Positions 51,882 through 59,783 of a stretch of DNA of 64,000 nt are shown piece by piece (positions within the stretch are counted from its first letter, which is position 1; the number at the start of each line of letters is the position of its first letter). The position numbers were made by a program, and so were the translations under genes. The stretch lies in assembly GCA_025449735.1 (NCBI GenBank), contig JANWIV010000003.1, forward strand, positions 265,408-329,407, read 5' to 3'. Source of the DNA: Candidatus Microgenomates bacterium. GTDB lineage: Bacteria > Patescibacteriota > Microgenomatia > UBA1406 > HO2-37-13b. Under the pieces are notes generated by a model that saw only the letters and a program-made list of their open reading frames with translations, searched no databases and had not been told where the DNA came from.

Positions 51882-52589
51882 TTACCCTGTTGGTTCAAGC
51901 GCAGGAGTTTCTAATGCTGGTGTTGGAGTCTTTGCTGGCGCTACTAAACTAGCCAAAAAATCGAGATTGCCATTTCTTGTTTTTTCCACATCGAATGCCT
52001 TATCCTGCCATTGAGCTTCGTCATGATCATTATAAGTTTTTGCTACCTCAATTCCACGGCTCGCGAACGCAGTTGCTTGTGTGAGAGCTTCTTTAAAATC
52101 GGGATCTTCGACACTTTCTGGGAAGCTCAATCCTACCCAGTTAGCATCTTTAACAATTTTTTTAAAATGACGATCTAGTATTGTTGATAGATTTCTGTGT
52201 TCATCTCCCAGCTCTTTATATATCATAATGGGGGCACCTTTTCGGGATTCTTCATCACCAAAAAGTCCGGTATCATATGGTGGCGCACCTACCATTTTCA
52301 TCCAGCTCATTTCACCATTATTGAAAACAATTACATAGGATTTTGCTCCATTTGCTTTATTAAGTAAAAGACCGATGTCTTCACTAAAACCGGAACCGAT
52401 TTCTTCAACAACAGGTAATACCATTCCGACCGCGTACAATCCGGATTCTTTATTAGGAGAGCTCTCTTGACTAAATCCAATTTGCCTGACAACAGGACTA
52501 CCATAAAACTTATCGGAAAACTCGTTATAAGCATTTCCTCTGTTGACTTCGGGTTTACTATTGCCGGATTCTGCAGGACCGTCACTCAT
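51882..52589 (-). CDS. soluble protein of unknown function
   Basis: 235 residues, no membrane helix. 'SGLYAVGMVLPVVEEIGSGFSED' and 'YVIVFNNGEMSWMKMVGAPPYD' suggest an alpha/beta core; the C-terminus is Pro/Thr-rich. No family recognised. The start is supported by TTGACA (minus 52620-52625), 18 bp, TAAACT (52596-52601) and 6 bases to the ATG. Confidence 0.55.
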   Translation of the reverse strand: MSDGPAESGNSKPEVNRGNAYNEFSDKFYGSPVVRQIGFSQESSPNKESGLYAVGMVLPVVEEIGSGFSEDIGLLLNKANGAKSYVIVFNNGEMSWMKMVGAPPYDTGLFGDEESRKGAPIMIYKELGDEHRNLSTILDRHFKKIVKDANWVGLSFPESVEDPDFKEALTQATAFASRGIEVAKTYNDHDEAQWQDKAFDVEKTRNGNLDFLASLVAPAKTPTPALETPALEPTG

Positions 52590-52737
52590 TCAAAAAGTTT
52601 ACTACCACTACTATTACCTTGTCAAGTTTTGTTTTTTGGACTCGCCGAATCTGTCTTGTCTTTCCAAGCTTTTCGAGTCTGAGGTTCGTTCTCAGAGTTG
52701 ATGACTTTATGCGAAAGAGGGATTCAGCATCTTTTTC

Positions 52738-52784
52738 ATTTGAGATTCTCACGTCGTCACGTCGCTCCTACTCAGAATGACAAG
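52738..52784 (-). repeat. GTCATTxTGAG dispersed repeat, copy 2
   Basis: On the minus strand it reads TTGTCATTCTGAGTAGGAGCGACG and ends AGAATCTCAAAT, matching the copy at 39923-39978 at both ends. It lies between a hypothetical gene and the divergent ABC ATPase gene. Confidence 0.75.
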
Positions 52785-52816
52785 AGATAGGATAGAACTA
52801 ATGTATACTTAACCAT

Positions 52817-53791
52817 ATGATTGAGGTCAAGAAATTATCCAAAGTTTTCAAAACAAGGAAAAAACCAAATGGCAAATTCTCGACCCTTAAGGATTTAGTA
52901 TCTCGACAGTATAAAGATGTCATTGCGGTTGACAAAATTAGCTTTGAAATAGGTGAAGGAGAACTAGTCGGATTACTGGGGCCAAATGGTGCCGGTAAGA
53001 CGACAACTTTGAAGATGCTTTCCGGGATTCTTTATCCCACTTCAGGTTCAATAGAAATCGCTGGATTCACGCCATATGAAAAAGAACACAAATTTCTGAA
53101 ATCAATCGCTTTCCTCATGGGACAAAGAAATACATTGCTTTGGGAGTTGCCGGCTGAGGATAGTTTCAAACTAAACAAAGAAATTTATGAGATTGATGAG
53201 CATGATTACAAAAAGACTTTAGATGAGTTGACAACACTTCTTGACTGCAGCAAGCTTATAACTCGGCCGGTAAAGACGCTTTCACTTGGTGAGCGCATGA
53301 AGATGGAGCTTATTGCCTCATTGCTCCATCGGCCAAAAGTATTATTTCTTGATGAGCCGACAATCGGGCTTGATGTAGTGGCGCAAAAAACGATTCGGGA
53401 TTTTATAAAAGATTATCAACGTTTGACCCAAGCGACGATAATTCTCACCAGCCATTACATGGAAGATGTACGGGCGCTAGCCGGGCGCGTGATAATCATT
53501 GACCATGGAGGAATGATTTATGATGGTGCGCTTGACAAGCTAGTGACGAAATATGCCACAAGAAAAACAATTGAAGTCATCGTTGAGGAGTTGCCAACAA
53601 TCGAGACTTTAAAAAAGCTATCAATACAACCCGAAGTGGATTTTCCCCGCCTATTATTTCAAGTAAAAAGAAATGAAATTGGAAGTGCGGTGACGCAAAT
53701 CACAAAGCATCTGATATTCTCAGATATCAATATCTATGAAGAAAAAATTGAAGACATTGTGAGAAAGATATTTGAAAAGAAATTCAAATGA
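52817..53791 (+). CDS. ABC transporter ATP-binding protein (partner of ABC-2 permeases)
   Basis: 324 residues. Walker A LLGPNGAGKTT, the signature 'LSLGERMKMELIASLLHRPK', and Walker B 'VLFLDEPTIGLDVVA' are complete. 'IAFLMGQRNTLLWELPAEDSF' is the form seen in ATPases that work with DUF990-type ABC-2 permeases. The two such permeases of this window are at 38314 and 39106, about 13 kb away. The ATG is 7 bases after TATACT. Confidence 0.93.
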   Translation: MIEVKKLSKVFKTRKKPNGKFSTLKDLVSRQYKDVIAVDKISFEIGEGELVGLLGPNGAGKTTTLKMLSGILYPTSGSIEIAGFTPYEKEHKFLKSIAFLMGQRNTLLWELPAEDSFKLNKEIYEIDEHDYKKTLDELTTLLDCSKLITRPVKTLSLGERMKMELIASLLHRPKVLFLDEPTIGLDVVAQKTIRDFIKDYQRLTQATIILTSHYMEDVRALAGRVIIIDHGGMIYDGALDKLVTKYATRKTIEVIVEELPTIETLKKLSIQPEVDFPRLLFQVKRNEIGSAVTQITKHLIFSDINIYEEKIEDIVRKIFEKKFK

Positions 53792-53829
53792 CTAAATCTC
53801 AATTTCAAATCAATATATAAATCCAAAAT

Positions 53830-54201
53830 TCAAATTTTTCCTTTGTTTAAAATGGCAGAAAATATGAGAGTTAATTCGTGAGCCTCTTTCCATAAGAGAC
53901 GACATTCATGCTTCTTGTTCGGATTAGCAACTGCAAGCATGTGAGACCAATGCATCGATTCTTTGGACTCCTTTTTACAAATACTGATTTTGTGATTGAA
54001 ATCTTTTTTTGATTCTGCTCCATCCGCCTCCATATAGTTCGCCCCGATACTAGTACCTGCCCTGATGATTTGACTTATCAACGGTCGATTAACTGAAGTA
54101 TTGGGAATACTTTGAGCAAGTTTTATAACCGCCTCGCCATATTTAGCTGTTCTTTCTTTTAAGTCATAGATTTTTTTTGGATTTTGGAGTTGATTTGTCA
54201 T
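53830..54201 (-). CDS. four-helix bundle protein (S23-like)
   Basis: 123 residues. 'LPLISQIIRAGTSIGANYMEADGAESKKDFNHKISICKKESKES' (start to end of two helices) matches the four-helix bundle family first seen in 23S rRNA intervening sequences. Members often lie in repeat-rich places; the flanks here are CAAAATTCAAATTT-type repeats. Role unknown. Confidence 0.88.
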   Translation of the reverse strand: MTNQLQNPKKIYDLKERTAKYGEAVIKLAQSIPNTSVNRPLISQIIRAGTSIGANYMEADGAESKKDFNHKISICKKESKESMHWSHMLAVANPNKKHECRLLWKEAHELTLIFSAILNKGKI

Positions 54202-54221
54202 TTGGCTTTTGAATTTTGAAT

Positions 54222-55919
54222 TTATTTCCTTTCGATGTTAAATAGGCCACTTTTCAGAGAGATTCGGCCTGGAGCGCGCAGATTAAATGCTTTCTTAAAA
54301 TCACTGCCCCCAATTGAGACGCTGCCTTTATCAGTTGAAAAGGTGACGTTGGCAGTGATGCCATTTTCGGCATAAGCGACCGAAACACCACTGACGCTGC
54401 TGTAGCCGGTGCTAAGACTGGCGGCGACACCTCGCAAGTCAGAATTGCTATATGGATTGCCTCCCCAACAAGGCCCGATCGGAGTGACACGATCGTCGCT
54501 ATGACCATGTTTGATTAGTACCACCCAGGCATTGAGAATATCTGCCATTTCTTCACTGTTTAGCCAAGGGTGACTTTTCCCACAGGAGTCACCGCTTCTG
54601 CTTTTATACCAACCTTTGTAAAACCAAGGACTGTTGGCGATTTTCTCATAGGCTTGACTGGTCCAGCCACTTCTGCCGGAAGCAGTGTCCCAAAAACCGG
54701 GAGTGGAATAGCCATTAGCAGAATAAGATTCTTGATAACCGCCGCTAGTTGAAGCGTACCAGGTTGAAAGTGGTGCGCCATTGGCATAGACCACCTTTCC
54801 CGCGGTGGCATTGACAGCTGATTCCCAGTTGCCTCCTTTGGGCTCCGGTTTAAAAACTTGACAGCTCTCAGTTGCGCAGATCGTCCCACCTCGAGCCAGG
54901 GCATAGCTTCGAGCGGCAATGGCCTGGGCTTTGAGCGCTTCGGTGCCACCACTATCACCCCAGCTGCCGGGCATTTCATAAATTCGCTTCGCATATTCTT
55001 CAATTGAATAAGGACCATAACCATCGACGGTGATTTGCGTATTTTGGTCAACATCCCTAATTTCAATACCACCACCATAATAAGCGCGCAGAATCGTCTC
55101 ATAGTTTTGCCCACTTTTAGACCGTCCATATGCTCCATATTGGCTCATACCTTTGAAATGTGGGGCGCCAAATGAAAAAGCGGCAAAGGCAGGAGAGAAA
55201 CCAGGATTATAGGAAGGGCTACTGGCGGCGTCATCAGCCAGTGGGACATCCCCAACAGTGGTTTGGAAAGTACCAGATTTTTCTCCTAAAATTTGTTGCT
55301 GTTTCGCCGAAAGCTCAGCGATTTTGCCGGAAAGCTCAGTTTGATAATTTTTTGCTTTACCGATCTCTCCGCTTAGGAATTGTGATTGTTTATCAACCTC
55401 GATTTTGACAGAGGCCAACCGACCCTTTTCGCTTTCTAAAGCTTTTTTTTGCTTTTCAATACCAGTGACATAAAGCGCAATTTGCAAAATTGTTTGTTTG
55501 CTTTCATCAGTGGCTTTTTTTTGATAGAAAAAATTTGCTAAGGATTCGGGAAGGTTTTCAGAAACTAATAAAGAAAGCAGTGACACCTCACTTTTCTTGA
55601 TATTTTTATAATGAATCAGTATTTGAGTATCGAGGATTTGTTTTTCGCGAGCGAGCGCTTGTTCGCCTTTTTTAATATCAATTTCCTTTTGGCTTATGTC
55701 TCGCTCCACTGTTGTAATTCGGCCCCTGATACTATTAAGTCGACCTTTAAGCTCAGCTAGATCTGATTCCAGTGGTTTGGTGGCATCGATTGAAGCCTGC
55801 AGATCAGCGCTTAATTTAGTTAGTTGAGAATTGATATCATCTAGCTCGTCAGCCCGAGCTGGGAAAGTCGTTATTAATATAACCACTAAAACTGAAACAA
55901 GAATAAGAAACCTTCTCAT
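54222..55919 (-). CDS. exported coiled-coil SpoIID/LytB-domain protein
   Basis: 565 residues from the ATG at 55919. A signal peptide (3-22) precedes a long coiled coil (about 25-240), then a SpoIID/LytB domain: 'GMSQYGAYGRSKSGQNYETILRAYYGG', 'EALKAQAIAARSYALA' and 'WYASTSGGY'. SpoIID cleaves peptidoglycan glycan strands. The coiled coil resembles that of the M23 peptidase at 33712, so the two may be recruited alike. TATAAT (55926-55931, minus) lies 6 bases before the ATG. Confidence 0.9.
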   Translation of the reverse strand: MRRFLILVSVLVVILITTFPARADELDDINSQLTKLSADLQASIDATKPLESDLAELKGRLNSIRGRITTVERDISQKEIDIKKGEQALAREKQILDTQILIHYKNIKKSEVSLLSLLVSENLPESLANFFYQKKATDESKQTILQIALYVTGIEKQKKALESEKGRLASVKIEVDKQSQFLSGEIGKAKNYQTELSGKIAELSAKQQQILGEKSGTFQTTVGDVPLADDAASSPSYNPGFSPAFAAFSFGAPHFKGMSQYGAYGRSKSGQNYETILRAYYGGGIEIRDVDQNTQITVDGYGPYSIEEYAKRIYEMPGSWGDSGGTEALKAQAIAARSYALARGGTICATESCQVFKPEPKGGNWESAVNATAGKVVYANGAPLSTWYASTSGGYQESYSANGYSTPGFWDTASGRSGWTSQAYEKIANSPWFYKGWYKSRSGDSCGKSHPWLNSEEMADILNAWVVLIKHGHSDDRVTPIGPCWGGNPYSNSDLRGVAASLSTGYSSVSGVSVAYAENGITANVTFSTDKGSVSIGGSDFKKAFNLRAPGRISLKSGLFNIERK

Positions 55920-55966
55920 ATTGTCATTATACAGTGTCAGACATAAGCAATTAGTTATTGCAAATC

Positions 55967-56042
55967 TGTCACTCTGGCTTGTCCAGAGTCTCTTTAATAT
56001 TGGTGAGATTCTGGTCGCGCCTTCAGCTTGCCAGAATGACAC
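55967..56042 (-). repeat. GTCATTxTGAG dispersed repeat, copy 3 (diverged)
   Basis: On the minus strand it reads TGTCATTCTGGCAAGC, continues to AGAATCTCACC and has a second TCTGGACAAGCCAGAGTG palindrome. It shares the outer GTCATTCTG and GAATCTCA blocks with copies 1 and 2 but a different centre. Confidence 0.65.
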
Positions 56043-56093
56043 AATAACTTAAATTTATAGACGATCTTTAGAAAACAACAGAGTGAGTTTTTA

Positions 56094-56122
56094 TTGCAAT
56101 AAAAAAAACCCTAAGGTATGCT
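56094..56122 (+). promoter_or_regulatory. promoter of the Cys-rich pilin-like gene
   Basis: TTGCAA (56094-56099), a 17-bp spacer and TATGCT (56117-56122), 7 bases before the ATG at 56130. The in-frame ATG at 56118 overlaps the -10 box, so the later ATG is preferred. Confidence 0.7.
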
Positions 56123-56129
56123 TAAAAGC

Positions 56130-56741
56130 ATGAAAGCAATCTTGCTGCGTCTTATTGTCAGTATTTTATTTTTAATCAATGTCGGCCTTGTCTTGGCACA
56201 ACAACCTCAAGTGACGCTACCGGCTAGATCTTCACCGACACCAAATGACAACATGCAATTGCCAACCGTCGGCCCGGCTCAGGGTGGAGCTGGAGGACAA
56301 ATAAGGACTGGCACGGCTAATTGTGATGTCTGTGGCTATTGCAAAGGGGCGAACCCCCCTGGTAGCTGGAGCTCATGTGCTGCTTGTATGTATCCAGCAC
56401 TCGTCAGCGACTCGACGCAAGCCACCGAAGACAAGACGCTGATCGGCCTGCCAGAAGCTGATTCCAATCATTATTACACTGATCTCGGTTGCATCTCCAC
56501 TGAGCCGGCAGAATTTGCCAGTCAAATCTCGAGACTATTTTTTTCAATTGTTGGTGGGATTGCCTTTTTATATTTCCTCTATGGCTCGGCGGTGGTGGCA
56601 ACGGCTCGGTCTGATCCGGAAAGACTGAATCATGGCAAACGCATCGTCTATGGATCAATAGTCGGACTACTTTTTGTCCTTTTCTCACTATTCATTATTC
56701 GATTCCTTGCTGGGGGTTTAGGATTGCCGGGGATAGGGTAA
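56130..56741 (+). CDS. TrbC/VirB2-like membrane protein with Cys-rich external segment
   Basis: 203 residues from the ATG at 56130. A signal peptide (about 3-24) is followed by a Pro-rich segment, then six or more cysteines ('CDVCGYCKG', 'CAACMYP') and two membrane helices at the C-terminus separated by a polar loop ('ATARSDPERLNHGKR'). The two-helix end matches the TrbC/VirB2 pilin-like layout. It is the first of three such proteins between 56 and 58 kb and may form pili with the VirB4 module. Confidence 0.7.
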   Translation: MKAILLRLIVSILFLINVGLVLAQQPQVTLPARSSPTPNDNMQLPTVGPAQGGAGGQIRTGTANCDVCGYCKGANPPGSWSSCAACMYPALVSDSTQATEDKTLIGLPEADSNHYYTDLGCISTEPAEFASQISRLFFSIVGGIAFLYFLYGSAVVATARSDPERLNHGKRIVYGSIVGLLFVLFSLFIIRFLAGGLGLPGIG

Positions 56742-56795
56742 AATCAGTATTGAGTATAAAGTATGAAGTATAAAAGGGGGAAAAATAAGGTCCTA

Positions 56796-57206
56796 TTAGT
56801 TTCTGCGTCGAAGATAGACTCCAGCACTAAACATAGCAAGAGTCAAAGGATAGATGATGGCTGGGGTTCCAGTCGCAGGGATTTGCGAAACTGGTTGACC
56901 GCCTTTAGTAGTCTTCTCACTGGTTGAAACACCGGCCACTCCAGTTGGATTGACGGTTTTTACATTATTAACGGTCTCTTCACTGGTAGTTTTTTTGGTG
57001 ATAGTAACAAATTCAGTCTCTTTTTTAGCTGTTTTTGATCCCGGAGTAGGGCTGGGCTGACGAAGTCCAAGCGCTTGTCCGACTGGGCTATTTGTGATTG
57101 GGCCTTTTATTTTCAAAAAGCCGACCTTGCCAAGGACAGCGGCGACAATAAAAAGGACTACTAAAAGTCCCAATAGAAGGGCAATAATTCGGTTGGCTGA
57201 TTCCAT
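56796..57206 (-). CDS. surface protein with sortase-like IPATG end
   Basis: 136 residues. A helix at about 8-28, then a Thr/Lys/Val-rich low-complexity middle, and a C-terminal 'IPATGTPA', a hydrophobic stretch and 'LRRRN'. This matches a cell-wall sorting signal with I in place of L in LPXTG. It may be attached to a surface structure by a sortase; none is seen in the window. Confidence 0.6.
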   Translation of the reverse strand: MESANRIIALLLGLLVVLFIVAAVLGKVGFLKIKGPITNSPVGQALGLRQPSPTPGSKTAKKETEFVTITKKTTSEETVNNVKTVNPTGVAGVSTSEKTTKGGQPVSQIPATGTPAIIYPLTLAMFSAGVYLRRRN

Positions 57207-57250
57207 ATTAGCCTGTAGTATAGCATATTACTTCATATTCGTCAATCCCC

Positions 57251-57278
57251 TTGACAAACTAATTGATTTGCGTATACT
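57251..57278 (+). promoter_or_regulatory. promoter of the pilin-like gene at 57287
   Basis: TTGACA (57251-57256), a 16-bp spacer and TATACT (57273-57278), ending 8 bases before the ATG at 57287. The sites are close to consensus. Confidence 0.75.
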
Positions 57279-57286
57279 TTTCATAT

Positions 57287-57712
57287 ATGCAAAAAGTCTG
57301 GACTCCTCTGAACCGAATTCTAATGGCGCTTACTTTTTTAATGCCAGGAAAGGTTTTTGCACAATCACCAACTATTGACACGAATATTCAAATCGATCCT
57401 AAGGCTTTGGGTTTCCAAATTCCTAGTTTTGGTCAGATGTTGACTTTTATTGTAAGATTCTTTTTTGTTGCTGCTGGGCTTGCCGCTTTGTTTTACCTCC
57501 TTTGGGGAGCGCTTTCATGGGTGACTAGCGGCGGCGAGAAAGAGGCTGTTGGGGCCGCCCGAGACAAAATCATTGCCGCTATCGTTGGCGTTCTTTTAAT
57601 TATTGTTGTCCTCGGTATAATCTGGACCCTAGAGCAGTTAGTCTTTAGTGGGACTATATGTTTCGGTGTCTCCTGTGGAGTGAAAATTCCTGGCCTTCTT
57701 ACTCCCGTTTAA
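57287..57712 (+). CDS. TrbC/VirB2-like pilin protein
   Basis: 141 residues from the ATG at 57287. A signal peptide ends near 'KVFAQS'. Two helices (about 50-75 and 92-117) are separated by 'WVTSGGEKEAVGAARDKI', the loop seen in TrbC/VirB2-like proteins of CPR bacteria. A Cys pair lies at the end. It may be the pilus subunit handled by the VirB4/PrgI module at 27-31 kb. The frame from 57263 adds residues upstream of the -10 box and is rejected. Confidence 0.8.
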   Translation: MQKVWTPLNRILMALTFLMPGKVFAQSPTIDTNIQIDPKALGFQIPSFGQMLTFIVRFFFVAAGLAALFYLLWGALSWVTSGGEKEAVGAARDKIIAAIVGVLLIIVVLGIIWTLEQLVFSGTICFGVSCGVKIPGLLTPV

Positions 57713-57764
57713 AGAATAGGATTGATGCTTTTTTAAACGCCCTGACTATGTTATATTAGAATTA

Positions 57765-58130
57765 ATGTTAGGATTTTTTTTGTCTTTTACCGCGAACGCC
57801 CAAATCAGGAGCTTTGAAAGCTCGGGCTGCTTATCTGATGGCGACATCCCTACTCTCAAATGTTTAGAGGTGGTATTTCAAAATATTCTTTTTATGTCGT
57901 CAGCCTTGGTAATGCTGATTATTTTCATTATGTTTGTGATTGGGGGATTTTTATGGCTGACTTCAGGTGGGGATGAGCAGAAACTTTCCAAAGCTAAAGG
58001 GACTCTTACTTGGGCAGTTGTGGGACTAGCTCTTTATTTGAGCTCGTATTTGATTTTGTCAGCGATTGACCTACTTTTTCTTGGCGGCAAAGGAGACTTA
58101 TTCAACTTCACAATACCGGAGTTTAAGTAA
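57765..58130 (+). CDS. TrbC/VirB2-like pilin protein
   Basis: 121 residues. A short hydrophobic leader ends at 'TANAQ'. Two helices are separated by 'LTSGGDEQKLSKAKGTL', the same type of loop as in the preceding gene. The mature protein starts with a Cys-containing segment. TATATT lies 7 bases before the ATG. The second pilin-like gene after 52 bases suggests related but not identical subunits. Confidence 0.78.
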   Translation: MLGFFLSFTANAQIRSFESSGCLSDGDIPTLKCLEVVFQNILFMSSALVMLIIFIMFVIGGFLWLTSGGDEQKLSKAKGTLTWAVVGLALYLSSYLILSAIDLLFLGGKGDLFNFTIPEFK

Positions 58131-58217
58131 AAAAGTCATTAAGCTTTTAGTCATTAAGTAAATTCTTTTCCTTAGCTCAATGACCTATGACCCATTGCTC
58201 ATACACCCGATGTTTTT

Positions 58218-58343
58218 GATGTGAGAAATGGGATGTTCTTGATACAGACTTTTTGAATAATGGATATTTTGAAGTGAGAACGTCTCATCTCAAAAACTTC
58301 AAGGAATCAAGATTCCATATCTAAAATTCTCACTTCTCACATC
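58218..58343. repeat. GATGTGAGA element, copy 2 (126 nt)
   Basis: The ends GATGTGAGAA and TTCTCACATC pair; TCTTGAT pairs with ATCAAGA; the centre reads GTGAGAACGTCTCA. The layout is the same as copy 1 at 44752-44882 while the sequence between stems differs. It lies between a pilin gene and a small membrane protein gene. Confidence 0.8.
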
Positions 58344-58349
58344 GAGAGA

Positions 58350-58499
58350 TTATTCTCCTGGAGTAATAAAGATTACTTTTACCCCTTTATTATCTGGAAT
58401 TGGGGAAATCAAGGCATTTCTACCTCGCCACCATGAAAAAGCGACATAGATAAAAAGCACCAGCCCACAGATGATTAAGAGAAATCCCAATAATTTCAT
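58350..58499 (-). CDS. small single-pass membrane protein (49 aa)
   Basis: An ATG at 58499 opens a 49-codon frame ending with TAA at 58350. The product has one helix (about 3-21, rich in Leu/Ile/Val), then 'FSWWRGRNALISPIPDNKG' and a short tail 'VKVIFITPGE'. A hydrophobic N-terminus with Trp-Trp-Arg at the interface and a clean frame in a spacer support a real gene. Function unknown. It precedes the GT2 gene's end on the same strand. Confidence 0.6.
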   Translation of the reverse strand: MKLLGFLLIICGLVLFIYVAFSWWRGRNALISPIPDNKGVKVIFITPGE

Positions 58500-58564
58500 T
58501 AAATTTGAAATTTGAAATTTGAGATTTGAAAATTATTTCTTTTTCATTTTTCATCTCTCATTTT
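58500..58564. repeat. AAATTTGAAATTTGAAATTT short tandem-like repeat
   Basis: Imperfect tandem TTTGAAA units and CATTTTTCAT units fill the spacer between the 49-aa gene and the GT2 gene. Similar units occur at 53795-53840, 54199-54225 and inside miaB. Confidence 0.6.
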
Positions 58565-59503
58565 TCAATTAATATTCACTTTTTCTTTTACTAAATAGTT
58601 TGGTCGGGCCTGCACTTCTTTATATATTTTGCCGATATATTCACCAATAATGCCGATCGTGATGAGCTGTATACCTCCAAAAAACATTACCGCGACAAAT
58701 AGAGCTGTCCAACCGGTCACCCAATATTGATGCGGGAAAAAAAAGCGTAGTGATATCGCATAGACAATGCCGGCAAAGCCGACGATTGAAGAAAAGAAAC
58801 CAATATATGAGGCGATGCGAAGCGGCTTGGTGGAAAAAGATACAATACCATCAAGAGCAAAGCTAATCATTCGAGACAGCGGATAATGAGTGGTACCGGA
58901 GACTCTTTTTTTACGTGTAAACAAGACATATCCTTCTTTAAAACCTCCCCAAGCGACAAGTCCACGCAAAAAACGACTTCGCTCGGGCATCAAATTTAGC
59001 ATTTCAACTACTTTTCGATCGAGCAGGCGAAAGTCACCAACCTCATCAGGAATTGGGGTAGATGAAAGCGTGTTTATTAATCGATAGAAAACTTTGGCGG
59101 TGGTTGTCTTAAAAATTCCTTCCTCTCTTTTCCCTCTCCTGGCATAGACAATTTCAAACCCTTCTTTCCATTTGTTTATCATTTCTGGAATAAGATCAGG
59201 AGGGTCTTGGAGATCGGCATCGATAGTGATGATAATATCGCCTTTGGCTTCTTGGTAGCCGGCTGTCAATGCCATCTGATGGCCAAAATTACGCTGAAAA
59301 GAGATTAGTTTGATGGCTTCATTTTTTTGAGTCTGTTTTTTGACAGTTTCGACAGTTGAGTCTTTGGAACCATCATCGACAAAAATGATTTCATATTCAA
59401 ATTCAGAGACAATTGGGATAAGTTCGGACAAAAGCGGCGTAATATTATCTGCCTCATTATAGACCGGGACAATTACCGAAAGATAAGGTTTTTTATTTTC
59501 CAT
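58565..59503 (-). CDS. GT2 family glycosyltransferase (DPM1/ArnC/GtrB-like)
   Basis: 312 residues. 'LSVIVPVYNEADNITPLLSE', 'FVDDGSKDST' and 'IITIDADLQDPPDLIPEM' (DAD with DxD) form the GT-A active site; two helices at about 232-255 and 265-290 anchor it. Such enzymes charge polyprenyl phosphate with a sugar, feeding the GT-C enzymes at 11.6-14.4 kb. TATAAT (59511-59516, minus) lies 7 bases before the ATG. Confidence 0.93.
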   Translation of the reverse strand: MENKKPYLSVIVPVYNEADNITPLLSELIPIVSEFEYEIIFVDDGSKDSTVETVKKQTQKNEAIKLISFQRNFGHQMALTAGYQEAKGDIIITIDADLQDPPDLIPEMINKWKEGFEIVYARRGKREEGIFKTTTAKVFYRLINTLSSTPIPDEVGDFRLLDRKVVEMLNLMPERSRFLRGLVAWGGFKEGYVLFTRKKRVSGTTHYPLSRMISFALDGIVSFSTKPLRIASYIGFFSSIVGFAGIVYAISLRFFFPHQYWVTGWTALFVAVMFFGGIQLITIGIIGEYIGKIYKEVQARPNYLVKEKVNIN

Positions 59504-59542
59504 TTAAGCTATTATACCCGATTCTGTTGATATAATATAAAT

Positions 59543-59779
59543 ATGTCAGAAAGAATGAAGGAAAGCGAAAAATCAAGACTTTCAAAAGCTTATGAGAAGC
59601 TCAAATATGTGGGAGTGGCTGTTGGGGTAGGGCTGATTGCAATTGGGACGATGTTTGGCCTACCTGGTGTCGCTACAAGCGCTACCAGCGGCATGTTGCT
59701 TGATCTTGCTGTCGTTGATCCAAATATCAAGCAAACCGGTCGCGCATATGACAAATGGAAGAAAAAGAGAGGTAAGTAG
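59543..59779 (+). CDS. small one-helix membrane protein
   Basis: 78 residues with a basic N-terminus, one or two hydrophobic segments (about 22-55) rich in Gly and Ala, and a basic tail. TATAAT (59531-59536) lies 6 bases before the ATG. It precedes the Crp-type regulator by 4 bases. No family recognised. Confidence 0.55.
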   Translation: MSERMKESEKSRLSKAYEKLKYVGVAVGVGLIAIGTMFGLPGVATSATSGMLLDLAVVDPNIKQTGRAYDKWKKKRGK

Positions 59780-59783
59780 ACAT

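Noticed and set aside
54560..55138. 192-codon frame overlapping the SpoIID/LytB gene
   Set aside because: Same-strand shadow frame; the SpoIID/LytB frame has clear conserved motifs throughout this stretch.
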